37,998 nucleotides of DNA from Oscillatoriales cyanobacterium M59_W2019_021 (GCA_015295945.1 DVED01000135.1:1-37998); one strand, 5' to 3'. Shown: positions 16,886-25,233, counted from the stretch's first letter. Translations and numbers: made by a program. The notes: generated from the sequence alone by a model not told the origin.

Positions 16886-17158
16886 TTACGAGAACGCTTC
16901 AAAATTCATGCCGCAATCATCTACGAGGTAGCACAACGCCCGAAATCGCAGTCCGACGAGTTGGTCGTAGAAAGGATTGAGTTTGCACAAGGGGGGAATG
17001 TGGAGGAGGCGACGACCGAACAGATTGATGTCGCGAGCGAAGGGACATTGGGAGGGAATGGCTTTGGAGAGAAATAAAGCGAGGTTGCGATCGCGAATTT
17101 CTCGGGTATCGAGCCATTGGCGGATGGGTTGGAGCCAGTGCGATCCTAGATTTTGCAT
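16886..17158 (-). CDS. Mo-dependent nitrogenase C-terminal domain protein
   Basis: 90 residues from ATG 17158 (MQNLGSHWLQPIRQWLD). An upstream in-frame start at 17257 is possible but its extra sequence looks non-conserved. The body, with RDRNLALFLSKAIPSQCPF, RDINLFGRRLLHIPPLCKLN and LVGLRFRALCYL, matches the small cyanobacterial family known as Mo-nitro_C. The family is found in many cyanobacteria without nitrogenase, so the name says nothing about nitrogen fixation here. Two conserved cysteines (SQCPF and PPLCKLNP) stand out. It lies upstream of aroC in the same direction with a ~120-bp gap. The function is unknown. Confidence 0.75.
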   Translation of the reverse strand: MQNLGSHWLQPIRQWLDTREIRDRNLALFLSKAIPSQCPFARDINLFGRRLLHIPPLCKLNPFYDQLVGLRFRALCYLVDDCGMNFEAFS

Positions 17159-17463
17159 ATCAGAAAACCCAATTTGTCTTGGAGTTTGCGAGCCTCTGTC
17201 CGACTCACAACTACTAAGATAGAGAAAGAGACACTCTCTTGGGTAAAGGCTTCGCAATAAGTCGTTCGTTTTCCGTGAAGATTGAGTAAAGAAATTGAAA
17301 CGAAGATCGAATTTACGTTTTTTCAGCCGATCGAAGTATCGATCAATACAATTTTTAGATTATTTTCAACAAGGTAAAAATTTGAAAGCAGAAGGTTTTT
17401 ACGAATAACCACTAATAATAATGGTGCGTTTCGTGCCTCAACACACCCTACCCACTAACTCCC
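17159..17463. other. Divergent intergenic region with dispersed repeat
   Basis: This region lies between the minus-strand Mo-nitro_C gene and plus-strand recJ. It is A/T-rich near 17310-17420 (probably the recJ promoter) and contains at 17421-17457 the 37-bp repeat beginning ATGGTGCGTTTCGTGCC, whose inverted copy is at 12910-12946. No gene was seen. Confidence 0.6.
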
Positions 17464-19824
17464 GTGACTGAATTGATCGATTGGAAACTAACCCCTGTTG
17501 TCGAACCACCCGATGCGTTTGTCGAGGCGGTGCGGAAGTGTACTTCGGTTTCGGGTCGGTATCTGGCGCCGTTGTTGTGGCAGCGAGGGATTGGCGATCG
17601 CGATCAATTGCCGGGATTTTTCGACCCCAATTACTATCAACCTAGCAGTCCTTTCGAGTTCGGACGGGAAATGCACCAAGCGGTAGAACGCTTGCAACAG
17701 GCACGAGAACGAGGGGAAACCGTCGCCATTTGGGGGGATTTCGACGCCGACGGCATTACGGCAACAGCGGTATTGTGGGATGGATTGGGAGAGTTTTTCC
17801 CTCGCCCGCAACGCCTGAGTTATACCATTCCCAACCGCCTGACGGAATCCCACGGGTTGAACGCGGCGGGGATTGATCGACTGGCACAAGCTGGCGTCAC
17901 TCTCATCGTCACTTGCGATACGGGTAGCACGAATATCGCGGAAATCGAGTATGCCGGACAACGAGGCATTGATATTATCGTCACCGACCATCATACGTTA
18001 CCTGAAAACCGCCCTCCAGTGGTTGCTATTATCAATCCGCGTTCCTTACCTGCCCAACATCCCCTGTTTCACCTTTCTGGAGTTGCCGTTGCCTACAAAC
18101 TCATCGAAGCGCTGTATCAAACTTTACCCGACGTTCCCCAACATCCGATCAAAAATTTATTAGATTTAGTGGCGATCGGATTAATTGCCGATTTGGTAGC
18201 CTTAAAAGGCGATTGTCGCTATCTGGCGCAAGTGGGGATTCAACAACTGCAAAAACAACTGCAAAATCCCACCCGTCCCGGTGTCGCTAAGCTTCTAGAA
18301 TTATGCAAGAGAACGGGCGATCGACCCACCGATATTTCTTTCGGTATCGGACCGCGAATTAATGCCGTCAGTCGAATCCAAGGAGATGCTTCCTTTTGCG
18401 TTAAATTACTCACCAGTCGAGATCCCCAACGATGCTACGAATTAGCCCGAGAAACGGAACTCGCTAACACCCGCCGCCAATCTCTCCAGCAAGATGTTGC
18501 CCGACAAGTTCAAACCCAACTCGATGGATTGGATTTATCCACAACCAGTGTTATCGTTTTGAGCGATCCGCAGTGGCAAGTGGGGGTTTTAGGATTGGTT
18601 GCCAGTCAAATTGCAAAAGAATACGGTCGTCCGACGATTTTATTGAGTACCGGAGAGTTGGAAAACGGGTCGGATTTAGAACTTTCCCCCTCTCAAATGG
18701 CGAGAGGTTCGGCGAGATCGATCGAAGGCATTGATTTATACGAACTGGTTAAATCTCAAGCACATCTCCTCGATCGATTTGGCGGTCATCCTTTGGCGGC
18801 AGGGTTGAGTTTGCCCGTCGCCAATCTGCCTTTATTTATCGAAGGGATTAACCAACAACTCGTCCGGCAAATCGAAGCTGGAAATTGGCAATTCGGGCAG
18901 GTTGTTCGTGCCGATCTGCAAGTTACTGTTTCCGAGTTGGGGCAAGACTTATTTCGCGAGTTGAAATGGATCGAACCTTGTGGCATGGGCAACCCCGCAC
19001 CGCAGCTTTTTATCGAAAACTGTTGGTTTGAAGATGTCAAAAATAAAAATATTAAAGATTTAAAAGGGCAAACCGTTAAATTTATTAAAACTGAATTTGA
19101 AATGTGGGACGATGGTTCAAACTCGGGATTTCATGGCATGTGGTGGGGACATTACCAACACGAACTCCCAACGGGGCGCTGCGATGCGATCGTCGAGTTA
19201 GATTTCAATGCTCACCGCCGCGATTACGAAGTGCGTTTAATTGCCGTTCGTTCTCGATCAAAAGAAGAGAATTGGATATCTTTAGAACCGTTTGATCGGG
19301 AAATTTTAGATTGGCGAGATCGAGAAAATATTGAGATTGATCGCTCCCTAGATTTGCCGATTTTAGAAACCTGTCCTCACAGTTGGAACGAACTGCAAAC
19401 CTGGCTTCACCGGACGAGAAATCGTCCCACCATTGCCTTGGGGTATCCTCCGCCAGAAGCCATTCCTCCAGAACAAATTTTGCAGCAATTTATCGGGATT
19501 ATCAAGTATCTCTGCCGTACGGGTAAATCGATCGATCGCCAACAGTTGAGAGAAAAGTTAGATATCGACGATCGCACTTTATCATTAGGACTTTTAGCCG
19601 CCCAGTCGTTGGGATTTGAAATCGTAGAAATTGACGAGAATTTACGATTTAAATCGAGCAATAGAAATCAAGATATAGCCGATCAAGAGGGTAAAAAATC
19701 GAAAATCTATCATTTTTTAGCTGCCGTCCGAGAAGAACAATTTCGCCGCCAATACTTCGCTCGAGTTTCGGTTGATATTGTGCGATCAATCGCTTTTCCT
19801 TTGTCGATTAATCTTGACCATTAA
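17464..19824 (+). CDS. recJ: Single-stranded-DNA-specific exonuclease RecJ
   Basis: A 5'-3' single-strand DNA exonuclease of recombination and mismatch repair. The DHH-family motifs are complete: I, WGDFDADGITATA (D92, D94, D96); II, CDTGS (151-155); III, IIVTDHH (D175-H176-H177); IV, LVAIGLIADLV; then the DHHA1 domain with DRFGGHPLAAGLSL, and an OB-like domain near GNPAPQLFIENCWFEDVK. At 786 residues it is about 200 longer than E. coli RecJ; cyanobacterial RecJ proteins commonly have such a C-terminal extension, here with LAAVREEQFRRQYF near the end. The start is GTG 17464. It ends shortly before a Uma2/DUF4351 remnant. Confidence 0.95.
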   Translation: MTELIDWKLTPVVEPPDAFVEAVRKCTSVSGRYLAPLLWQRGIGDRDQLPGFFDPNYYQPSSPFEFGREMHQAVERLQQARERGETVAIWGDFDADGITATAVLWDGLGEFFPRPQRLSYTIPNRLTESHGLNAAGIDRLAQAGVTLIVTCDTGSTNIAEIEYAGQRGIDIIVTDHHTLPENRPPVVAIINPRSLPAQHPLFHLSGVAVAYKLIEALYQTLPDVPQHPIKNLLDLVAIGLIADLVALKGDCRYLAQVGIQQLQKQLQNPTRPGVAKLLELCKRTGDRPTDISFGIGPRINAVSRIQGDASFCVKLLTSRDPQRCYELARETELANTRRQSLQQDVARQVQTQLDGLDLSTTSVIVLSDPQWQVGVLGLVASQIAKEYGRPTILLSTGELENGSDLELSPSQMARGSARSIEGIDLYELVKSQAHLLDRFGGHPLAAGLSLPVANLPLFIEGINQQLVRQIEAGNWQFGQVVRADLQVTVSELGQDLFRELKWIEPCGMGNPAPQLFIENCWFEDVKNKNIKDLKGQTVKFIKTEFEMWDDGSNSGFHGMWWGHYQHELPTGRCDAIVELDFNAHRRDYEVRLIAVRSRSKEENWISLEPFDREILDWRDRENIEIDRSLDLPILETCPHSWNELQTWLHRTRNRPTIALGYPPPEAIPPEQILQQFIGIIKYLCRTGKSIDRQQLREKLDIDDRTLSLGLLAAQSLGFEIVEIDENLRFKSSNRNQDIADQEGKKSKIYHFLAAVREEQFRRQYFARVSVDIVRSIAFPLSINLDH

Positions 19825-19858
19825 AAAGTCGGAGAAAACACCAGCAGACGAGGAGTGA

Positions 19859-20200
19859 TCGACCGATACCTCGAATTTATACTGGATCAAACCGTTGAAA
19901 TTATACTTAGGGTTTTGGGTGGGAACGAAGGATGATCGCACGGGATATTGGTTGCGCTGGTGGGACGAGTCGAAACGGATGCTGCCTTGGGCGTTAGAGC
20001 GAGTCGAACAACGGTTTCAGCAAGGAAAACTCTCAATCATCAATCGCTTTTTGACCCGCAAAGTCGGCGAAGTTCCCGCTGAAGTTCGCTCGCGAATCGA
20101 AGCGCTGTCAGCCGATGGTTTGGATGAATTGAGCGAGGCGCTTTTGGATTTGACTCATCTAGAAGATTTAATCAATTGGCTCGATTCTCAAATCAATTAA
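19859..20200 (+). pseudogene. Truncated Uma2 C-terminal region with DUF4351
   Basis: The frame is open from 19859 (after TGA at 19856-19858) to 20200. It reads NLYWIKPLKLYLGFWVGT then GYWLRWWDESKRMLPWALER, which matches the C-terminal third of Uma2 family proteins. A DUF4351 module follows (INRFLTRKVGEVPAEVR, IEALSADGLDELSEALLDL, HLEDLINWLD). The catalytic PD-(D/E)XK half is absent, and the only starts are weak (TTG at 19895, giving 101 residues). I read it as a decayed gene, although a short DUF4351 protein made from TTG 19895 cannot be excluded. Confidence 0.6.
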
Positions 20201-20423
20201 TGGGAACCTTCTTTAAAAAATGCGATCGAATCGGCTAATCGCCAACCCCAACACTTCCTCACCTCTTCACCCCCTCACCTCCCCATCTTCCGAACTCCAG
20301 CAACTCCCTCTTCCAAACTTCGCCATCTGAGATCCCACTGTGTGATACCCTATCAACAGACTTGAAGGCGCTAGGGAAACCGATCGCATCGCCTTCCTTA
20401 TCCAGGATAATCAGACATCGGTA
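20201..20423. other. Intergenic pyrimidine-rich repeat DNA
   Basis: C/T-rich 'cttcctcacctcttcaccc' words of the family seen at several other intergenic sites here. Nothing else was recognised apart from the probable promoter region of the DUF3727 gene. Confidence 0.5.
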
Positions 20424-20996
20424 ATGAACCAGCCATCGCAGCCCAATGGTAGCCCTTATCTGGAAACCGTCACTCTCAAAGACGAAACCGGGCGATCGCT
20501 TTGTTGTACCCTAGAATATTCCTTTGAACTTGAAGGTGAAGACTACGCGCTCCTCATGCCTGTGGATACCCCCGTAGAAGTTCTGGCGCTGAACGAAGAC
20601 GGATCGGAGGAGGATGCCGTTCCAGCGGCTGAAGAAGAGATCGATGAAATTTTCGATACGGCAAAAGCGGTTTTGTCGGAATATAATTTAAAGCTTCAGC
20701 GGACGGCGATCGTGCTGACGGTGGAAGGGGAATTACCGGAAATGGACGATGAAGAATCAGAAGACGATGCCAAAGGCGGGAATGACTACGAAGAATTTCT
20801 CTGGATTGCCAGTTTCTATCACGAAGAACAGGAGTATGCGGTATGCAGTCCCCTCGAACCCTTTTTTATCCTGTCTCGGTTAAATGCGTCGGGAGAACCG
20901 GAAGTTCTCTCCGATGAAGATTATCAAAAGCTGGAACCGATGATGCCGTCCATTGAAAGTATCTTAGAAGAGCAGTTATTTGCCGATTTAGATTGA
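20424..20996 (+). CDS. DUF3727 (DUF1292-like) protein
   Basis: 190 residues, strongly acidic. The N-terminal ~100 residues have the DUF1292 pattern (VTLKDETGRSLCCTLEYSFE, then YALLMPVDTPVEVLALNEDG), which is repeated in weaker form in the C-terminal half (FLWIASFYHEEQEYAVCSPL, then FFILSRLNASGEP). An acidic linker (EMDDEESEDDAKGG) joins them. This is a conserved cyanobacterial/plastid family of unknown function. The start is ATG 20424. It is the first gene of a plus-strand run with mltG, yqeG and proB; its TGA (20994-20996) overlaps the GAGG ribosome site of mltG, indicating translational coupling. Confidence 0.85.
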   Translation: MNQPSQPNGSPYLETVTLKDETGRSLCCTLEYSFELEGEDYALLMPVDTPVEVLALNEDGSEEDAVPAAEEEIDEIFDTAKAVLSEYNLKLQRTAIVLTVEGELPEMDDEESEDDAKGGNDYEEFLWIASFYHEEQEYAVCSPLEPFFILSRLNASGEPEVLSDEDYQKLEPMMPSIESILEEQLFADLD

Positions 20997-21007
20997 GGCT
21001 CAAACCC

Positions 21008-22069
21008 GTGAAACGGATTCTCAAATGGTCGTTTTTCTTAGTCACCATCGGCGCTTTAGGTTGGGGTGCGTGGCGCAGTTGGACGTGGTGGCAGTGGGCA
21101 ACAGCACCACCACTGGTCAGCCAAGTTGAAGAGGCGACTCCCCCGAGCATTCGCGTCGAAATTCCTCCCGGTACTGCCGTGCAGCAAATTGGGTCAACCT
21201 TAGAAAAGGCGGGGGTGATTCGATCGACCGTAGCGTGGAATCTGTGGGCGCGTTGGTTGCGGTTGCAACGGGAAACGGGAGATTTTCAAGCCGGAGTTTA
21301 TCAATTATCCCCTGCCGAACCCTTAGAAGAGGTTGCCAGCAAAATTTGGCGTGGCGAAGTGATGCAGCAGCGATTCACCATTCCCGAAGGCTGGTCGATT
21401 TCCCAAATGGCGCAATACTTTGAAAAGGAAGGCTGGTTCTCGGCGAAGGAATTTATCGATGCGGCACGCCAAGTTCCCTACGCTCAATTTCCCTGGTTGC
21501 CCAACGGATTGCCACATTTGGAAGGCTATCTGTATCCGGATACCTATCAGCTTGCCGATGGGGAAATAACCCCCCAAGCGGCGATCGAACAGATGCTGCG
21601 CCGATTCGAGCAGGTAGCGTTACCAGCCTATCGCCAAGGGAAAAATCCCCTGCAATTGAGCTTGCACCAGTGGGTCACGTTGGGCAGTATCGTGGAAAAG
21701 GAATCTGTCGTTCCCCAAGAACGCCAACGCATCGCTGGGGTGTTTACCCAGCGCTTGAAAAAAGGGATGAAATTGGAAGCCGACCCTACGGTGGAATACG
21801 GGTTGGGCATTCGCCAAACGGTGGATCAACCGCTCACGTTTCAACAAGTGGAAACGCCCTCGCCGTATAATACCTATCTCAATCCCGGACTACCGCCAAC
21901 GGCGATCGCCAGTCCGGGAATTGCCAGTTTGGAGGCAACTCTCTCGCCGGAAGAGACAGACTATCTTTACTTTATGGCTCGCTACGATGGCACGCATATT
22001 TTCAGTCGCACGTTGGAGGAACATCAAGCGGCGATCGCTACTGTCGAACAACAACTCAACAGTCAATAG
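21008..22069 (+). CDS. mltG: Endolytic transglycosylase MltG
   Basis: Cuts glycan strands of nascent peptidoglycan at the inner membrane. 353 residues from GTG 21008, chosen because GAGG lies 9 nt upstream; a TTG at 20993 overlapping the previous stop is the alternative. One N-terminal membrane segment (WSFFLVTIGALGWGAW) is followed by a LysM-like region (VEIPPGTAVQQIGSTLEKAG) and the YceG catalytic domain: FTIPEGWSISQMAQYFEKEG, LEGYLYPDTYQL, the catalytic Glu within VTLGSIVEKESVVPQER, and KLEADPTVEYGLG. The length is as usual. It lies between the DUF3727 gene and yqeG. Confidence 0.95.
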   Translation: MKRILKWSFFLVTIGALGWGAWRSWTWWQWATAPPLVSQVEEATPPSIRVEIPPGTAVQQIGSTLEKAGVIRSTVAWNLWARWLRLQRETGDFQAGVYQLSPAEPLEEVASKIWRGEVMQQRFTIPEGWSISQMAQYFEKEGWFSAKEFIDAARQVPYAQFPWLPNGLPHLEGYLYPDTYQLADGEITPQAAIEQMLRRFEQVALPAYRQGKNPLQLSLHQWVTLGSIVEKESVVPQERQRIAGVFTQRLKKGMKLEADPTVEYGLGIRQTVDQPLTFQQVETPSPYNTYLNPGLPPTAIASPGIASLEATLSPEETDYLYFMARYDGTHIFSRTLEEHQAAIATVEQQLNSQ

Positions 22070-22234
22070 ATATTTGGGTAATGGGTAATTGGTAATTGGG
22101 GTTGGTTATTGGTTGTTTGTTAACTTCCTCACTTCCTCACCCCCTCACAATCTGCTCCCCCTGCTCCCTTCTGCCTTCTGCCTTCAAATATTCTGAACTC
22201 CTGTAACTCCTGAACTCCTGAACTCCTATTATTT
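22070..22234. repeat. Low-complexity intergenic block before yqeG
   Basis: Tandem words appear in the order GGTAATTGG, 'cttcctcacttcctcaccc', 'cccctgctccc', 'ttctgcc' and four GAACTCCT-type units, stopping a few bases before the yqeG ATG. The same order of words precedes proB at 23010-23215. Confidence 0.7.
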
Positions 22235-22756
22235 ATGTCTTGGGGCAAACTTTTACAACCCGATCTCGTTTTAGGCGATACCATTCTCGGTTTGACGCCA
22301 GAGATTCTCGATCGCCACCAGCTTCGAGGATTGGTGCTAGATGTGGATGATACGTTGGTTCCACTCAACGTCATCGAGTTGCCGGAAGCTCTGACAACGC
22401 GAATTGCCGAACTCCGGCAGCAAGCGCAAATCTGGCTGGTGAGCAATAATATCAGCGAATCTCGGATTGGGGCGATCGCCGAGTCTCTCGAGGTTCCCTA
22501 TATCACCTTTGCCGTCAAACCCTTTCGGCGCAATCTCCGCAAAGCCGTTGCTGCGATGAACCTGCCGCCAGAACGGGTAGCCATGGTGGGCGATCGCTTG
22601 TTCACCGACGTACTAGCGGGCAACCGCTTGGGAATGTTTACCATCCTCGTCGAACCCACGATCGCACCCGGAGAAGTCGCTCGCCACTCGAAAATGCGAG
22701 CCTTTGAAGTTTGGTTCTCTCAAACCCTCGGCGCCAGCTTAACGCAGCAGAAATAA
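22235..22756 (+). CDS. yqeG: YqeG family HAD phosphatase
   Basis: 173 residues of the HAD superfamily, class IIIA. Motif I is DVDDTL (nucleophile D36, acid D38), motif II is WLVSNN, and motif III/IV is VAMVGDRLFTDVLAGNRLGM; KPF near residue 90 supplies the conserved Lys. Related proteins act on phosphatidylglycerophosphate in plants and mitochondria (PTPMT/GEP4-like), so a role in phosphatidylglycerol synthesis is plausible but unproven. The start is ATG 22235. It lies between mltG and proB, an order I recall from other cyanobacteria. Confidence 0.9.
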   Translation: MSWGKLLQPDLVLGDTILGLTPEILDRHQLRGLVLDVDDTLVPLNVIELPEALTTRIAELRQQAQIWLVSNNISESRIGAIAESLEVPYITFAVKPFRRNLRKAVAAMNLPPERVAMVGDRLFTDVLAGNRLGMFTILVEPTIAPGEVARHSKMRAFEVWFSQTLGASLTQQK

Positions 22757-22831
22757 AACTTCATAGATATTTAATAATATTGAAAACTCGAAATATAAAG
22801 AAAACATTAGAAATGTCATGATTTCGAGAAA

Positions 22832-22860
22832 TTATCTGGCATTCTAAATAGAGATTAAAT
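22832..22860 (+). promoter_or_regulatory. Possible promoter of the structured-RNA candidate
   Basis: A TTCGAG box and a TAAATA box separated by 16 bp lie just before the tandem hairpins that begin at 22861. The -35 match is weak, so this is tentative. Confidence 0.3.
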
Positions 22861-23000
22861 GAGGTCGGCTTTTTATAAAGACCTTAAAGTTCAAGTGGGG
22901 TCAGCACTCATAAAGACCCTAATCGATAATAACAACGATATAATTCCGATCGAGGCGTCAGCTTTCCTAGCAAGAAAGCTGTTGGCTCGTTTTTTATTTT
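22861..23000 (+). ncRNA. Candidate structured RNA: two similar hairpins plus terminator
   Basis: Two related 27-nt units, 36 bp apart (22861-22887 and 22897-22923), each form a 5-bp stem with a long loop: AGGTC/GACCT and GGGTC/GACCC. Both end ATAAAGACC(T/C)TAA. The stem difference is compensatory (A-T against G-C). A strong terminator hairpin and T-run follow. No ORF fits here. It could be a small RNA or a leader affecting proB, 220 bp downstream. No known RNA family was recognised. Confidence 0.45.
22951..23000 (+). terminator. Strong intrinsic terminator
   Basis: An imperfect 16-bp stem starts CGAG and pairs with CTCG; its perfect 8-bp core is CAGCTTTC (22959-22966) with GAAAGCTG (22974-22981). 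TTTTTTATTTT follows. It ends either yqeG transcription or the RNA candidate. Confidence 0.75.
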
Positions 23001-23221
23001 GGTCATTTGTCACTTGTCATTTGTCATTTGGGGTTTGTTAGCGGTTAGTGGTTAGTGGTTAGTTGTTTCTCTCCCCCTGCTCAAGAAAGCTTCTCCGGCT
23101 TCCCCTCACCTCATCACCTCCTCACAATCTTCTTCCTCCTTCTGCCTTCTGCCTTCTTCTTCTAAACTCCTGTAGGCGTAGCCAGCGCGCAGCGCTTACT
23201 CCTGAACTCCTTAAATTAAAA
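23001..23221. repeat. Low-complexity block before proB with a 24-bp insertion
   Basis: Contains CATTTGTCA and GGTTAGT tandem words, C/T-rich words and GAACTCCT units in the same order as before yqeG. A GC-rich 24-bp segment (23175-23198, starting GGCGTAGCC and ending GCGCTTA) interrupts the CTCCTGA units and looks like a small dispersed repeat inserted into the tandem array. Confidence 0.6.
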
Positions 23222-24331
23222 ATGTCTCAAACTCTCGTCGTTAAAATCGGTACGTCTAGCTTGACCGCTCCCGATACGGGAAATCTGGCACTTTCGACGA
23301 TCGCCGCCTTGGTGGAAACTCTGGTGCGCCTCCAGAAAGCCGGAAATCGGGTGATTTTGGTGTCGTCGGGTGCAGTGGGGGTGGGGTGCGCCAGATTGGG
23401 ACTGACGGAACGTCCCCGAAATATCGCCCTCAAGCAAGCGGTGGCTGCCGTGGGACAGGGACGGCTTATGCGGATTTACGACGACTTGTTTACGTCGCTG
23501 CAACAACCGATCGCCCAAATTTTGCTGACGCGGATCGATTTGGTCGATCGCAACCGCTACGTCAACGCCGCCAATACTTTCCGAGAACTGCTGCGTTTGG
23601 GTGTGATTCCCATCGTCAACGAGAACGATACCGTGGCGGTGGAGGAACTCAAATTCGGCGATAACGATACCCTGTCGGCATTGGTGGCTAGCGTTGTCGA
23701 AGCCGATTGGCTGTTTATCCTCACCGATGTCGATCGACTCTACTCTGCCGATCCCAACCGCGATCCCGACGCGCAACCCATCGATCGCGTCACCCGCCTC
23801 GAGGAACTGGAAAAACTGCAAGTGCAAACCGGCAACTCCCGCAGCGGTTGGGGAACTGGGGGAATGCAAACCAAGATTACCGCTGCGCGAATTGCCACCG
23901 AAAGCGGCGTCCGCACGGCGATATTGGCAGGTCGTCATCCTGCCAATATCGAGAAAATTCTCCAAGGAGAGGCGATCGGCACGGTATTTGACCCCCAACC
24001 GATCGCCGGAACCGCTCGCAAACGCTGGATCGCCCACGGACTCATCGCTGCAGGCAAACTCTACATCGACGAAGGTGCGGCGAATGCCATTTGCCAAGGG
24101 GGAAAATCGTTACTGGCAGCCGGAATCGTCAACGTGGAAGGGGAGTTTCAAAACGCCGATGCCGTGCGGGTTTGCAATGCCGACGGACGGGAAATCGCCC
24201 GAGGAATCGTCAACTATAACAGTGTGGAACTGCAACTCATTCGCGGTTGCAAAACCGAAAAAATTCGCGATCTTTTAGGAGATAACGTTGCCGATACCGT
24301 TATCCACCGAGATAATTTGGTGTTGGTATAG
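23222..24331 (+). CDS. proB: Glutamate 5-kinase
   Basis: Phosphorylates glutamate in the first step of proline synthesis. 369 residues from ATG 23222 ([15 protein letters not shown]); the longer frame to 23063 runs through repeat DNA and is not coding. The amino-acid-kinase domain shows [54 protein letters not shown], and [15 protein letters not shown]-terminal PUA domain follows ([20 protein letters not shown], then [19 protein letters not shown]), as in E. coli ProB. It follows yqeG, but a strong terminator and ~220 bp of repeats separate them, so it may have its own promoter. Confidence 0.97.
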   Translation: MSQTLVVKIGTSSLTAPDTGNLALSTIAALVETLVRLQKAGNRVILVSSGAVGVGCARLGLTERPRNIALKQAVAAVGQGRLMRIYDDLFTSLQQPIAQILLTRIDLVDRNRYVNAANTFRELLRLGVIPIVNENDTVAVEELKFGDNDTLSALVASVVEADWLFILTDVDRLYSADPNRDPDAQPIDRVTRLEELEKLQVQTGNSRSGWGTGGMQTKITAARIATESGVRTAILAGRHPANIEKILQGEAIGTVFDPQPIAGTARKRWIAHGLIAAGKLYIDEGAANAICQGGKSLLAAGIVNVEGEFQNADAVRVCNADGREIARGIVNYNSVELQLIRGCKTEKIRDLLGDNVADTVIHRDNLVLV

Positions 24332-24482
24332 GTTGTTGCTTCGCGATCGCCGTTGCTGCCGATCCACTCCCCTCTACCCGCTCCCCGAGGTTTCGCTTTA
24401 ATAATTAAATATCGTTAACGCCAACAGCGATCGTTTTTAGGGGTGATTATAATCTAAGAAATTCCTTAAAAATTTGGGATTT
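24332..24482. other. Intergenic A/T-rich region
   Basis: Sequence between proB and the MITE-like element. It contains GCGATCGC and related sites. No gene or hairpin with a T-run was found. Confidence 0.4.
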
Positions 24483-24615
24483 TATAGCAGTCGCCAAGGC
24501 GGTTAGGACAGATGGGCACCTGTAGTCCAGTACCCAGTGTGGAGTAAAAATCTCCCCATCACCCCATCACCCCCTCTCCCCAGATCGTGTCCTAACCGAT
24601 CTGTCTGTTGCTATA
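24483..24615. mobile_element. MITE-like element
   Basis: 133 bp with two-part terminal inverted repeats: TATAGCA (24483-24489) with TGCTATA (24609-24615), and GGTTAGGACA (24501-24510) with TGTCCTAACC (24588-24597). An 11-nt non-matching stretch separates the two parts in each arm. There is no ORF inside. The GGTTAGGACA arm resembles the ends of small non-autonomous elements I have seen repeatedly in cyanobacteria. Confidence 0.65.
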
Positions 24616-24717
24616 TTTTGGCGATCGTACCCTAAATTTTCTGGATTGAGGGCGATCGAGAAAAAATTAAAACACCTAAATTTCCAGACCATTTTCAATT
24701 CAACTGAGTGTAAAGTT

Positions 24718-25233
24718 ATGAGTGGAACTGTCCGCACGGGTGTCATCCGAACCAAAGAAAGAAAAGATGGCGTGAACGTTCGCAGCACGCCGAATGGCGA
24801 GATTGTCGGCGGTATGGTCGAAGAAACTCCCGTTGACATTCTCAGTACCCAAACCGTTGACGGTCATATCTGGTACTTCGTCAAACAAAAGAACGGAACG
24901 CTGCAAGGATGGGTGTTTGAAAACGTCCATGAAACCACGCCCCGTCCCCCATCGCCTTCCCCAAAGCCCCAACCGGCTCCTAAAGTTCAAAAATTAAGAG
25001 TGGTTGGCGGGTCAACCTATAACAATAAAAATGGGACGTGGTTCAAAATTTATCCCGCCGAAAAGCATACCGATCTCAGCAGCGATCTAAAGGAATTCAT
25101 TCCGGCAAGCAGCGAATATCAAGTTGAAGTATTGGGCGAGGAAAAGTTGCACTATAAAATACGCTTGGTCGGGACAGTTTTGCGGGGTAAAACGGAATGG
25201 TTCGTCTATAAGTTTCACGTTGAAGTCAAGTAG
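24718..25233 (+). CDS. SH3b-domain protein
   Basis: 171 residues from ATG 24718 (MSGTVRTGVIRTKERKD). The frame extends upstream to 24646 with a poor start. An N-terminal bacterial SH3 domain spans ~1-72 (VNVRSTPNGEIVGGMVEETP, then VDGHIWYFVK and LQGWVFENV). A Pro-rich linker follows (TPRPPSPSPKPQPAP), then a ~90-residue β-rich domain I do not recognise (TWFKIYPAEKHTDLSSDL, KLHYKIRLVGTVLRGKTEWF). No signal peptide is seen, so it may act in the cytoplasm, unlike wall-binding SH3b proteins. It stands alone, with a MITE-like element 5' of it. Confidence 0.75.
   Translation: MSGTVRTGVIRTKERKDGVNVRSTPNGEIVGGMVEETPVDILSTQTVDGHIWYFVKQKNGTLQGWVFENVHETTPRPPSPSPKPQPAPKVQKLRVVGGSTYNNKNGTWFKIYPAEKHTDLSSDLKEFIPASSEYQVEVLGEEKLHYKIRLVGTVLRGKTEWFVYKFHVEVK

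Noticed and set aside
16745-17077. 110-codon plus-strand ORF over the Mo-nitro_C gene
   Set aside because: The minus strand carries a recognisable conserved family over the same DNA.
22070-22234. CRISPR-like appearance of short repeated words
   Set aside because: Units are 7-9 bp with no unique spacers of constant length. These are cyanobacterial short tandem repeats.
23216-24097. 293-codon minus-strand ORF opposite proB
   Set aside because: An antisense shadow. proB is unambiguous on the plus strand.
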